The notes beneath the pieces are model-generated. The model worked only from the letters and a program-made list of their open reading frames with translations. It searched no databases and had not been told where the DNA came from. From contig JAFISE010000073.1 of the NCBI GenBank assembly GCA_022560025.1, forward strand, positions 1-64,000: DNA of 64,000 bases, read 5' to 3'. This document shows, piece after piece, positions 1 through 10,665 of this stretch. The DNA comes from Stagonosporopsis chrysanthemi (Eukaryota; Ascomycota; Dothideomycetes; Pleosporales; Didymellaceae). The position numbers and the translations under genes are program-made. Every line of letters begins with the position of its first letter. Positions within the stretch are counted from its first letter, which is position 1.

Positions 1-50
1 GACTCCGACTCCAACTCCGACTCCAACTCCGACTCCAACTCCGACTCAAA
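1..50. repeat. Tandem GACTCC/AACTCC repeat at window edge
   Basis: Alternating GACTCC and AACTCC hexamers form a roughly 12-bp tandem unit that starts at the first base of the window, so the array probably continues to the left. It is not a TTAGGG-type telomere repeat. In one frame it would encode a Ser/Asp/Asn-type or Thr/Pro-rich low-complexity stretch, but no open gene surrounds it here. Confidence 0.75.
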
Positions 51-79
51 CGCACCCAGAAAAGCCACCACCTCACGCA

Positions 80-91
80 CCCCCCCCCCCG

Positions 92-138
<47 letters not shown>
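80..138. repeat. Poly-C homopolymer tract
   Basis: A run of C broken by a single G at 91, with 47 uninterrupted C residues from 92 to 138. The minus strand is therefore a long G-run able to form G-quadruplexes. Runs this long are rare in fungal genomes and are also a common sequencing or assembly artefact, so the true length is uncertain. Confidence 0.85.
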
Positions 139-450
139 AGCCCGTCGCACGTTTGGCCCCAACCCTGCGCCCTCGCAGACAGCTGCACGTCAAGCCTGCT
201 GTCGCACGTGTGTCGACGGCCCACTCGAGCCACTCCCTCGCCCGTGACTAGCCACGAGCCAGCTACCTACCTCCATACAGACGTGCTGTCGTGAATCCGC
301 GTCAGCGCACACCGTCATGTGAGAGGCTGATGCCTGAGGGTTTCACCTGCGCGCGCACGCGTCTGACCAAGCAAGCTGGATTGTTTCGCAATCTCCCTTT
401 TTTCTGCGGAAAAGAAAAATATCCTCTGCCACCCTTTTCCGCCTCTTTTA

Positions 451-479
451 CCTACATACATACATACATACATACACAA
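451..479. repeat. CATA tetranucleotide microsatellite
   Basis: About six imperfect copies of CATA (TACCTACATACATACATA...) directly after a pyrimidine-rich stretch. It is a simple-sequence repeat with no coding role that I can see. Confidence 0.8.
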
Positions 480-868
480 TGACAGCGACAGTGACAGTAC
501 ATGCCGCCAACCGCTTGACCTGCGCGTCATGGCATCCGCCCATCTCGCCCCTTCCCCATCCAGCAGCACCCTTCTTCCCCTGCACATCCAGTCCCCCCCC
601 CCCCGACTTCCTAAACCATTCTCCCCCTCGTCGACGACGACCCGCACGCGTTTCACGTCGCCCGTCTACCTACGTGCACAGTTTCCTGTCTCGGCTAGCG
701 GGCATTACCCTCGGGGCCAATGCGAACCCGGCGCTGATCTGACAGCACTGACTTGCCCAGCCCCGACATTGTCAGATTGCCGATACGTGAATCGCGTGGA
801 CCTGTGTGATCGTCGCTGCTGGGGAGGGGAAGGGGGAGGGCATGATTGCCCGTGGGAGGAGAGACGCA

Positions 869-910
869 GGGGAGGGGAGGGGAGGGGAGGGGAGGGGTGG
901 TGGTGGTGGA
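869..910 (+). repeat. G-rich (GGGGA)n tract followed by (GGT)n
   Basis: Five consecutive GGGG blocks separated by single A residues run directly into TGG triplets. This matches the G3+N1-7 pattern of a stable intramolecular G-quadruplex on the plus strand. No gene overlaps it convincingly. Confidence 0.75.
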
Positions 911-1341
911 GTTGCGGCGAAATGGCATATCGGTGGAGAAGAGCTGCCGGGGCATTGAATGCAATGCAATGGCAATGCGATGATTGGCGTGTTTGGAGGT
1001 TATGACATGTCATGCAACCCGTCACTTCCAAGTCAAGTCATGTTGGAATCGGGAGAAAGAATCGACTAGGAACTATCAATCATTTGCTGTCCTTCTGGGG
1101 TCGAGTGGTGGACCCCCAACTTGCGTGCGTGCATCGTGGTAAAGATGCTACAATCCTAGATACCGGTCCCTGAACGCCCTCGCTATGCATGATCTTGGCC
1201 AAGTCGTGTTTCCTGCTGCTGCCCCGAGGGGTAACACAACTCGGTCCTATTTGATCCATCCTTCTACCCTTCAGAATCAACATGGACTCTGAGAGAGAAA
1301 AAAAAGAAGCCCCGAATCCTGCCCGCTCTCCCCAGCCAGCC

Positions 1342-2364
1342 CTAGCGGAACAACCTCTTTCCACCTGTCCTCGCCGCCGTTCTCTCCACTCCTTCCAAAC
1401 TCATGCCCGCAAACCCAGCACCTCCGCCATCCCTGTCCCGCTTGTACCGTCTCAGCGCCTCTCGCAGGTGTGCTGGTGTCAACGGGCCCTTGTCGCATTG
1501 CTTCAGCCTCTCCTGCAGGTCGGCGTCCTTTGCAATCTCCACCCAAATAGGCTCAGTCCTGTCGACTTGGTTGAAGTACAGCCCTGCGCTCTGAATGTCC
1601 GCATTGGTCGGCTTGTTCCTAGGATCTTTGATATGCGCCGACGGGCGACCTAGAGACTGTGCCAGGACTGGAGGCGGCAGGTTGGGGTTGGGAAGGTGTG
1701 TGCGGGACACGGCCCATTCATCGCGCACGGTGAGCGCACGGTCGATGATCTCGCCCATGAAGGACTTGGTGTAGGATGTCACAGCGATAATGACCGGCTG
1801 TGGGACCGACTGCGACAGCGTTTGGTTGACAAGCTTGCGGACAGTCTCGCGCTTGAGACGGATACGGCGGTACGTAGCGTAGCGGTCCGCTTGAGAGGGT
1901 GTCATGAACTCCATCAACACGCGCTCGTGCTCCTTCTCGAGGTTTTTGCGGTCAGCCATGGACTGCCCGCCTTCGAGCGCTGTGTCCATTTCGTCGTCCA
2001 TCATGTCGTCGTCGTCTTCCTCCTCGTCTTGTGCATTGCCGTCAGCATCACCTTCGCCGTTCAGAGCGCTGCGTGTGTCCCCTTTGCCGCCGCGCATGCT
2101 GGAGCCTGCGATGCTGGCATCATCTGCGTTCTTCTTCCGCCTCTTCTTCCCACCAGCGCCGTTGACTACTGATGATGTGGCGACGCTGTCGACTGATGGT
2201 GAGCGTGAGTAGCGTGCTGGCGACCCAACCCCTTCAGTCTCTGGCGAGAAGGCGTTGCGGAGTTGTGAAGGCTTGCGTTTCTTGGTTTGCGCCGACGACA
2301 GCGAGGACACACTGCCGCGCTTTTTCGGCATCGTGAACGACGGCATGTACGGCGGAGAAGCCAT
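1342..2364 (-). CDS. TAF11: TFIID subunit TAF11 (TAFII28-like histone-fold protein)
   Basis: A single-exon 340-aa protein. Residues 1-110 are a basic, Ser-rich, probably disordered arm with a KKRRKK patch near 73-78. An acidic Asp/Glu run follows at about 113-123. The TAFII28 histone fold covers about 141-220 (motif FMTPSQADRYATYRR near 153, then RKLVNQTLSQSVPQP), and a C-terminal helix (LREALRRYKRD) sits near 290-300. In TFIID this fold pairs with TAF13 and contacts TBP during RNA polymerase II pre-initiation complex assembly in the nucleus. The Met at 2364 is the first in frame and is followed by the arm common in fungal homologues; the Met at residue 12 is a possible alternative. It shares a short divergent promoter with the ankyrin gene. 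Family assignment is firm. Confidence 0.9.
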   Translation of the reverse strand: MASPPYMPSFTMPKKRGSVSSLSSAQTKKRKPSQLRNAFSPETEGVGSPARYSRSPSVDSVATSSVVNGAGGKKRRKKNADDASIAGSSMRGGKGDTRSALNGEGDADGNAQDEEEDDDDMMDDEMDTALEGGQSMADRKNLEKEHERVLMEFMTPSQADRYATYRRIRLKRETVRKLVNQTLSQSVPQPVIIAVTSYTKSFMGEIIDRALTVRDEWAVSRTHLPNPNLPPPVLAQSLGRPSAHIKDPRNKPTNADIQSAGLYFNQVDRTEPIWVEIAKDADLQERLKQCDKGPLTPAHLREALRRYKRDRDGGGAGFAGMSLEGVERTAARTGGKRLFR

Positions 2365-2695
2365 GGCGGCGAAGTGAGGCTGCGCAGCCTTGGGCGAACG
2401 GCGTGGGTTGGTTGGGCGTTGAAGTTGTGTTGATCGCAGTGTTGGAGCTTGTCAACGAACTGCGGCAGCCGCGTCCCGCAAATAGAGCTAGTGCGCGCTT
2501 TCACCACGCTCGAACGTGCGTCATCCCGCTGCCATTGCTGGTTATGTCATCGACAATCCATGGCATTCTACACGTCCAAGCACTTATGTACCAGATGCAT
2601 AATATATAGAACACCCAGCTAGCCTAACTTTACAATCTCAATTCTACTATACAATTTTCGAACTTGCAGTCTATCACATTAGATCACTTCATACC
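2365..2695. promoter_or_regulatory. Divergent promoter between TAF11 and ankyrin gene
   Basis: A 331-bp intergenic stretch separates the two opposite start codons, so both promoters and 5' leaders must lie here. Near the ankyrin gene it becomes AT-rich (about 2590-2690), with several TATA-like ATATA runs at 2601-2606. No specific factor site is claimed. Confidence 0.55.
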
Positions 2696-3220
2696 ATGGC
2701 TTCAGAACAGGCATCGAACGGCGTTCCACCAACAGCAGAAGGTATCAACGGAGCATCGTCAACCAACGGCACATCACAACCCCCGCGATCTGTCGAGGAC
2801 CTCCCACCTGCCGCCCTCGACCTAGCCGCAAAACTATTCGACCTGGCCCGCGAAGGCAACACCGCAACGCTGAAGCAATACATGGACGCTGGTGTGCCAA
2901 AAAATCTCACAAATTCGACTGGCGACACCCTGCTCATGTTGACTTCTTACCACGGGCACGCAGAGACCGCGAAGATGCTGCTGGATGCTGGTTCAGATCC
3001 TAACTCGTTGAACGGGAGAGGCCAGAGCATCATTGCGGGCGCGGTGTTCAAGGGCTATGAGGATGTGGTTAAGGTGTTGTTCGAGGCTGGAGCAGACGTC
3101 ATGGGTGGTCAGCCGAATGCAGTGGATTGTGCGAGGATGTTCAAGAGGGACAGTTTGTTGGAGCTGTTTGGGGTGGAGCTTGGAGAGGGGACAGAGGTGA
3201 GAGTTGATGAGCAGATATAA
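2696..3220 (+). CDS. Small ankyrin-repeat protein
   Basis: A single-exon 174-aa protein. The first 45 residues are Ser/Thr/Pro-rich and look disordered. From about residue 47 three ankyrin-type repeats follow, recognisable by GDTLLMLTSYHGHAETAKML and the next AGSDPNSLNGRGQSIIAGAV turn, then VKVLFEAGADV. The C-terminus is acidic. There are no membrane segments or enzymatic domain, so the likely role is as a small protein-interaction module in cytosol or nucleus. Similar stand-alone ankyrin proteins are widespread in ascomycetes without a settled function. The start ATG at 2696 lies in the context ATACCATGG. Confidence 0.85.
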   Translation: MASEQASNGVPPTAEGINGASSTNGTSQPPRSVEDLPPAALDLAAKLFDLAREGNTATLKQYMDAGVPKNLTNSTGDTLLMLTSYHGHAETAKMLLDAGSDPNSLNGRGQSIIAGAVFKGYEDVVKVLFEAGADVMGGQPNAVDCARMFKRDSLLELFGVELGEGTEVRVDEQI

Positions 3221-3419
3221 CGACACAGCGAGAAACTTGCAAGCGCTTTATGTAATGGCAGATCTGGGTATATTCGCATCACGACACAGCATGACAATAT
3301 AGAAAAGAGAATTGGAAGAGTAAGCCTCGTGAGGCGTTTTCAGACTGCTACACTAGCCGTCTGTCCCATGAATCATTTCCGTGATGACCTAAAGAAACCG
3401 TTCCCGCTAAGCCAGCCGC

Positions 3420-4649
3420 TTAGTTCTCAGCCAACAGGTTGGCGAAGGACTCGCCAGACCTCTCCTTGGTGTGCTCAACCTTCTTCTGGCCGAGCTTCTC
3501 CTTCGAGAAAGCGGCGGCGTAGGGGTTGAGGCGGAGCTGAACCTGGAAGTTCTTGAGAGGGTTCTTCTTCTGTACGACACCGCGCTTGGAGATGGCTCCA
3601 CCGCGGGTGGGGCGGAGGACCTTCTGGATGTCGCTGGAGTTGATGATCTTGGAGAGATCGGTCTGCTTCATGATAGTGGTGGGCAGGAGGTAGTCCTTCT
3701 TCAGAGCAGAGGTCTCGGTGGTGGAGCCGTAGATCTTGTCGAGAGCAGAGAAAGCAGACGACGACCAGATGACGAAACGGCCGAGGTGACCACCAGGGGC
3801 GAGCTGGAGGAGGTTGAGGGAGTAGACGGAGCTGGTCTCAACGCCGGGGATGTTGCGGAAAGCACGGACGAGCTCCGCGCCATCCTCCTCGGGGTTGACG
3901 ATGACCAGAGGACCACGGCGCTGCTTGTGGCGGCGACCCCTCATCTTGCCCTTACCAGCGCGAACCTTCTTGGAGTTCTTGGCCTTCTCAACATCCTCGC
4001 CGGCACCGATGGCCTTGAGAAGGGCAACGGCAGCGGAGGTCTTCTTGATGGCGCCATCAGCGAAGGCGGTCGAGGAGACGACGAGGGGAACCTCGGCGAC
4101 AGTGCTGATAGCGTGACCGCGGGCGAGGAGAAGAGCAGGGGAGCCAGAGGCAGCGATTGCGGAGGCAACGGCGAAGCGCTTCTGGTTCTGGTTGATCTTC
4201 TGGTGCCACTTGCGCCACACCTTGGTGGGAGCGAACATGCGACCGGAGCGGCACATGTTACCGAAGGCGGCCTGACCAGCGCGGTGAGTTCCACCACCGG
4301 ACACACGGGGAATACGGGCGACAGCGCGACCGGTACCCCAGGACTCAGCAGAGGTCTGGTGACCAGCCTTCTCGGAGACGGCGTATGGCTGGCGGCGGTT
4401 CTTTGCCATGCCCTTGTGCACATCCTGAACTGACAGTCTGTTAGTTCAAAGTCGCTCTATTGAGATTTCGAGGGCAACGGACCAAGGTCATTCCTGATGG
4501 GCACCTGCAGCATGTCAGTGAAGGGTCCTGGCATTAACTCGAGCCGCGTGCATCTCGCAATGACTTACCTTGAAGACATTGGGAAGGGCAATGGTCTCCG
4601 AAGAGGCCTCGCCCTTGGGGCTAACGATTCCAACGGTAGGGCGGGACAT
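3420..4649 (-). CDS. RPL4: 60S ribosomal protein L4 (uL4)
   Basis: Three exons (4649-4569, 4504-4483, 4429-3420) encode 370 aa. Exon 1 begins MSRPTVGIVSPKGEA. The 22-nt middle exon encodes VPIRNDL plus one base of the next Val. Exon 3 carries the conserved core (RQPYAVSEKAGHQTSAESWG, ARIPRVSGGGTHRAGQ, RRGPLVI, APGGHLGRFVIW, KKNPLKN). uL4 is a large-subunit protein whose internal loop lines the peptide exit tunnel. Length fits fungal RPL4 (about 360-370 aa). Introns are 64 and 53 nt; intron 2 has a weak donor (GTCCGT). Without the micro-exon the conserved APIRPDIV-like segment would be lost, which is why I include it. It ends convergently with the ankyrin gene. Confidence 0.93.
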
Positions 4650-5865
4650 GATGGCGGGCGTCGTGAATTGCCTGTTGTTAGTACTGAGGTTCGCGATGCG
4701 AAAAGTTCGCTCGTCGAGAATATGACACGGGACTAAGCGAAGTGGGTGATTATGTAATGTGGCCAAGTGGGACTAGCGTGGGAGCTTACACGACCACGAA
4801 CTTCAATCCTCACATCTCACGAATAGTGTTCTTCGGCTTTACTCACCCCCATAGACGCAAAGGTTTTTACTCGACATTTCGAATCCGTTGATTCTACTTC
4901 TCACCGAAGTTATGCTGAGTTAAAACCAGCTTCATCATGAATCTCCCGCGTGACTACAATGGTCCAATTCTGAGCATACAACGCTGAAAGAACAAAAACA
5001 GCGATGAGTCAGTACTCGAAAGTTCAATGATGTGATCAAGTGTCTCTCTTCAAAGAACTGCTTTGTACGCGTAGTCCGTCTGCCCTGCCCTAAACTTCTA
5101 ATGTTGACAGGGGCTGTGACCCTGGATAAATGTTTCTCGCTATGCCCTCAATAACGTTCTCAAAATCTCGCCCTTAAATGATCATACCCTGCACGAACCT
5201 TGAGTTATAATTGCGATTTGCTTCAGACCTAAATCTCGGTTCGCATTTGACATGCCTTCAGGCGTGTGTTCTTCATCCAGATGTACCGGTACTATGATAG
5301 TTGATTGCGCGAACATACATGGATACTTGCTCTAACATACATAAGATGAGGGAAGGGAAGCAGCGAGAGGAAGCAACAAAGGGAAGCATGCAAACGAGAT
5401 GTCCGTTGCGGAAATCAGCTGCAGCGGAGCAGTGATGCTCGTGAAACAAAGGCAGTGCTGCGTGACACGGTCAAAAATATTGGTGACCCAAGATCTGAAT
5501 GATGTAGTTGAAAGCATATGGCGGTGATATTGGCAAGCGACCAAGGCGATCTCGTGACGCTCACTCGGCCGTTCTTCTCTTCGCGAGTAATAAAGGCGTG
5601 GGTGCGGCGTGAGAATGACGCATGCCCCTATTCCCGCCCCGGCGTACATGTTGCTGGGTAATTATATGCAGAGTCGAAAAGGTCTTATTAGATACTACGT
5701 ACACCCATATCAGAACTCCACATTATCCCTTCCTCATCATGCACCCACTCCCCTTGTTGAATGCTTACGAACCCGAAACGCCAGTGATGCAGTGCCGGAT
5801 ACTGTCCGTCCAGCCCGTTTCGAAATAAAGTGTGACGCCATGATGCAAATCGTAACCACCTGCCA
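4650..5865. other. Intergenic: RPL4 promoter and PRP24 3' flank
   Basis: No supported gene. The left part must contain the RPL4 promoter and leader; the right part is downstream of the splicing-factor gene. Open frames are short with no recognisable motifs. I saw no tRNA or other structured RNA here. Confidence 0.55.
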
Positions 5866-8800
5866 TTATTCCTCCATTTTGTCGTTGCGGCTCTCGGCCT
5901 CCTTGGGGCCCTTGTTGAGGATCATGTTGCGGAAGTCGCTGTTGCTCTTTGCTGCTTCTCCGTTTGTTGGCGCTGCGGCCCTGGGCACGGCGGGTCGCGC
6001 GCCGAAGCCAGTCCTGCCTCTTGCTCTTCCACCGCCTCGCGCGGTAGGTCGCTGTACGCGGTTCGGCTGTACAAAGCTGTTTGCAGCCTTCCACTCGCCT
6101 TTCTGCTGTCGCAGGTCCTTAACTGTGCCGATGCGCAGCTTCCTGCCTTCAAAGTCGAGGCCCTGCAGGGCAATCTCGGCTTTGCCTGTACCTTCCACGC
6201 TTGTGAACTCGATGACGGCACCTCCGTGTTGCGGTTCAAGGGTAATCTTCTTGAAGCCGTACGGTTCGACAAGTGGCTTGATGCGCACGTCGGGTACGGT
6301 GTCGGGGAGGTTCAAGATGGCGAGGGAGCGCTCATTGAATGGAGCAGCTTTGAATGCTGCAGCAGGAGCCGCAGCAACGGCCTCACCAGGAGCGGCATCT
6401 GAGACCGCCTCCGTACTCACTCCCTGCGGTGCAGGGCTAGTCGCATTCGCAAGTGTAGATTTGATCTTTGGCTTGGTTTCGTTTCTGTCGTTCGCAATCT
6501 CCACGTGCAATTCGAGACCCCAGAAGTCCTTCTTGTCCATCTCAGTAACTGCGGCTTCGGCGCTGTCTTTTGTGTCAAAGACTACGAAGCAGAACCCTTT
6601 GTTGTTGCCATTTTTGAGAGTTGGAAAGTTGATGCGGTCAATGTGTCCAAACTGCGCAAAAGCTTCGTGGACTTCTTGCTTCTTTATCTTGAAGTTGAGG
6701 TGCCAGACGTAGACCTCACGACCTTCCGAAGTCGCCCCATCTCGCTTCTTTTTAGCCTGAGGGTTTGAGATTTTGACATTGAGCTTTAGTCCTTCCACAT
6801 CGACGCCGTCTAGTTGGGTGGCGGCGACCGCTTGTGCTGCGTTAGCGAATTGCACGTAGCAGAAGCGGCGATGTGTGTCAAACTTGAGAGACGGAAACCT
6901 GAATCCGATGACATCTCCAAAAGGCTCGAAGTGCTTCCGAAGATATGCCTCATCTGCATGCGCGGGATAATTGGTCACGTAGAGTGTCGTACTTTCTCCC
7001 CGTTCAATCGAGATGCTGTGGCCCTTGAAGCCCTTGGCTTCCTTGCTCAACGCATAATCAGCCTCTTCTGGGGTTTCGAACTCAACGACAGCCGTCAAAT
7101 TATCCTGCTCCGGCTTCAGCACAAGATTGCGGACTGTACCGCAGTCCGTGAAGAACTGCCGAATATGGGTTTGTGTAGTGTCCGCTGGCAGTTTCTTGAT
7201 AATGACCGTCGTATGTTCGCGGTCGCGCTTCGGACCGCCAGCTGGAGCATCAGACGGCGCTTCACTGGCACGCACTGGCTCTCCATTCACGGCTGCAGCT
7301 GTAGGCGACACACCCTCTGAATCGGCCTGTCTGCTCTTCTTCGCTGTAGCGTCGTGATCAACGCTGGTGTCGTCCCTCTTCCTCTTTGCAGAGCTCTCAC
7401 TAAAGAGGTCTGCTTGAGGTTGAGACGCCGCCGCCGCGTCAGCCGCGGCCTTCTCCTTCTCACGTCGAATCGAAACCATACGGTCAGCTCGCCTCTTCTC
7501 AATCGCAGCACTCCTGACCTTCAGGACGTTTTCATGTTGTTCGCAGTGGTTCGAGTACATCTCCACGATTGGTTCTGGGAAGTCCAATGTTTGGAGATGT
7601 TCCATGGCGCGTTCCAGCACGACCGTCGCTCGCGTAGGTGTGAGAAGTTGCTGTCCGGCATTATGTTCTGTGCGCATCGCGTGCTGCGACCAGAATACCA
7701 TCTCAAAGATATACCAGCGGTACCAGAAATCGTACGAGTCACCTTGGCGAGTGACAAGAGATTCCCAGATATTCCGAGCTTCGTCGACATTGCCGCGCTG
7801 AAGCCAGTACTTCATATGAATGCGCTCCAGGCGATACTTCGTGTCGCCTACCCAGTCTCGCCCATGCTTCTTCATCCCAACCTCACGCACGAACTCCAAT
7901 GCGGATCGAATGCCGACCTCAGCGATATCGGCATCGTCGTCTGTGGCTTTGGGATCTTCAAATGCTCGTCGTCTTAAGTATCCACACCAGGCAATCTGGA
8001 CTTTGATAATCTCCTCAATGTCAGAGTGCTCCAGCAGTCCGGTCCCGGTGGCGGTGTGTTTGACGTGTTCGATTTCTTCGAAAGCCTTGTTTTCGACTTC
8101 GAGTGTAAGTATGCGATGGGACCATAGCGATCCGGACCAAGGGCAATGTCGTGTGGCGCGCTCTAGAACATTCAGCAGATCGACCGACCGATCCTTTTGC
8201 CAGATGAGGAATTCGACATGATCCTCCCAAATCGAAGGATCGACAGGAAAGCGTAGAGTGGCACGTTCGTACAACGCGTTAACCAAGGGGAAGCTATAGA
8301 CGCCCATGGTTCTCTTCTCCCATTTGAGGTAGCGGGTAATGGCGTGGTACTCCGCAGCCTGATCGCCCTGCTGGATGGCCTGAAGGACTTTGAACTCGTA
8401 GTCCTCACGGTTAGTGCACTGCTGGATGATGTGAGTATTTTTCTGGGTAACCTGCTCGTTGACCTGTTCAGGATCCCCGAGATTGTAGCGTTGGATGAAG
8501 GAGATGTATCTCGATCGCGTGTGCGACCATGTAGCATGTGGCAGGCCCAGACGCTCGTTGTATATAGACGCAATTCTGGTGACCTTTTCCTGACTCAGGC
8601 CAGTGCGTTCGAGATCTTCTTCCAGGACCTGTAGGTAGCGGTCCCAGACGAGATTACTCTCTTGCAAGTTGTACTTCACACGTTCTGCACCCTGCTGTAG
8701 GGCTTCCATCAGCAATTGGGGTTGGAAAAGTTCGCGGCCAATAAGCCTATCCTCCTCGGACCACTCCTCTGTTGTAATCTGTTCCCACGAGCAGGCAATG

Positions 8801-9905
8801 AGGTGGCTCACATACTCGCCGTACGCTGCCCAGAGTTTGGCACTGTATGGTTCTTCATGTGTTGCTTGTTTGTGAAGCTCGAGGACCCCCATGCGCTCTT
8901 CTGAATCCCTCGCAAGGATCTTCTCGTCATTTAGGCGGTAATGCCATAATGTTTCCCCTAGTGGGTACTTTTCTGACATGACGCGGTATGCATCGCGCAG
9001 AACGTGAATCAGCTCATAGTCGTGTGGGCTCGCCTCGATAGACTCGAAATGGTTCTGGAAGCCCTGGTGAAGTGTTGTGACCAAGGCGAGGTGGCTGTAG
9101 TAATTGAAAGGATTTTCTGTGAGGTCGCGATCCAGTTGCTCAAGATAGTCAATGTGCTGCTGGTCTAGAGACTTGGTCGCAAAGCTGCGCGGTCTAGGGG
9201 AATGTTCTGACATTGAAACGCTGGTCACAGAGTCGCCTGAGAGGTGTTGTCCGAGGTGTTGTAATCTGTGTTTGCGTTAGTTTTTGTTGGAAGTGGATTC
9301 GATGCCAAGCCTTTCATGAAGCAACAACCTCGTGACAGTGACAAAACAATCCACAACGCATCTTCAACTTAGCACGACTTGCGCGACACCGATTTGGGGC
9401 TCCGACACATGGAACAATCGGCACAGTACTTTGTGGAGCTAATACCGTAACGGAAGGATGGTACAATTACTTACGTAACCGGACGCTGCTGGCCAAGAGA
9501 GTTCTGTCGCGCAGCTTGCTGCTGGTGTTGCATGCTCGCAAGATCCGCCAATGCGTCCATGCCCGGCGTCGAGGCTTGTCGATATATGTGAGAAGGAGGC
9601 GTCATGCGCGCATCGTGTGGCGAGCCTAGCGGTTGTGGAGTGCTTGTAGCACTGTGAATTGCTCGTGCACCATTCGCGAGATGACCGTACCCAGGTGACG
9701 CAATCTTCTGGTGTGGGTGGTGGACCTGCGGCGACGAGGTGATCTGCTGGCTTAGACCTGAGGGTGTTCTCGATGGCATCTGCTGGCGACCAGCACGCTT
9801 GTTGGGCGAATGCGTTACCAGCATCGACGGCGAAGCATGGCTCGGCTGTGGAGGCGGCGTTTGAGCGGGCGAGTCGGACGGCGACAATAGCGAGTTGATA
9901 TCCAT
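5866..9905 (-). CDS. PRP24: U4/U6 snRNP assembly factor, SART3/PRP24 type (HAT repeats + RRMs)
   Basis: Two exons (9905-9475 and 9265-5866) give a 1276-aa protein. Exon 1 encodes a Pro/Ser/Gln-rich disordered arm beginning MDINSLLSPSDSPAQ. The 209-nt intron (GTAAGT..CAG) joins it in frame to the main exon. About residues 170-750 form HAT/half-TPR helices (YNERLGLPHATW, RGNVDEARNIWESLV). RRMs follow: near 830 (HTTVIIKKLPADTTQ), 905 (TTLYVTNYPAHAD) and 995 (REVYVWHLNFKIKKQ), plus a degenerate fourth near 1120. The C-terminus has the Lsm-interaction motif SDFRNMILN. In the nucleus such proteins anneal U4 and U6 snRNAs. A methionine at 9214 could start a short form lacking the arm. The main exon is open through its upstream acceptor, which favours the joined model. 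Confidence 0.88.
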
Positions 9906-10665
9906 GGCGGCTGTTTGTTGCAACCGAATTCGCGCCTTCCGAGCTCCTGTTTGGTACAAATACAAAGGTTTAGAAACAACAATGAAGTTGTTACTGCTGT
10001 TCGGCAGCTCCTGGAACGAGCGCCTAGCTATCTCCAGCTGACAGTCGATCAATCACAGGCGCAACGGCTGCAGGGACTCTGGGGTTTCGCAATCCTGGAA
10101 ACGAGCGGCATGGAACAGCGACGGGAGGGCGGCCGCAGCGAAGGGCACGGAGTCGCAGAGGAGGGTGAAGGAGCGTGTGGCTGATCGCAGTCGGTTGCGC
10201 CGGCGTCGCGAATGGCTCGAGGAGGTCTAGAGACACACCAACGGTCTAGAAGAAAAGGTTCAACAGCGAAAGCTTGGGCGCGGAGCTAATCAGCTAATGA
10301 CGGCAGAGCGCGCCAGCCGAAGCGATGTCCTGCGGGCTGCGGGAGATGTGGCGGCCGAAGGGCAGCACTGGAGACTCGAGAGCACGCGAGTTTGCAGGTG
10401 AGACGGGCACAACACTGATTGTGGATCAAAAGCGCGCAGCATACACAACTCAGTTCTTTCCTTGTCGCGACGAGATGATCGTTGCCTCACTTTAGTGATA
10501 AAGATCTGCAATACGGAGACGACGGTCACGTGATCATTGGCGTGCAGCCCAGCGTGCAGGCAGGCGCGTTTCGGCAAGTTCCGTTGAATTTCTCGGAGGC
10601 CTGCAGGTCAACTGGACGACAACCGTCGCCATCACCGCCGCGCAATTGGGGGGTTGAGCATCACA
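9906..10665. promoter_or_regulatory. Divergent promoter between PRP24 and MRPL22
   Basis: A 760-bp intergenic region between two head-to-head genes of RNA processing and mitochondrial translation. It is GC-rich in the middle and contains no supported ORF. A pyrimidine/purine-rich region near 10100-10180 may be leader sequence of the splicing-factor gene. Confidence 0.5.

Larger units (their letters stand above)
139..1341. other. Non-coding, low-complexity region
   Basis: I see no convincing gene. Open frames here are short, compositionally biased and overlap repeats. It holds a CATA microsatellite (451-479), a short C-run near 592-603 and a G-rich tract (869-910). The right end is the 3' flank of TAF11. 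Confidence 0.6.

Noticed and set aside
1..50. Possible telomeric repeat
   Set aside because: Unit is GACTCC/AACTCC, not TTAGGG or a known fungal variant.
3471..4433. 320-codon open frame opposite RPL4
   Set aside because: Leu/Gly/Asp-rich shadow of the strongly biased RPL4 codons; no motif.
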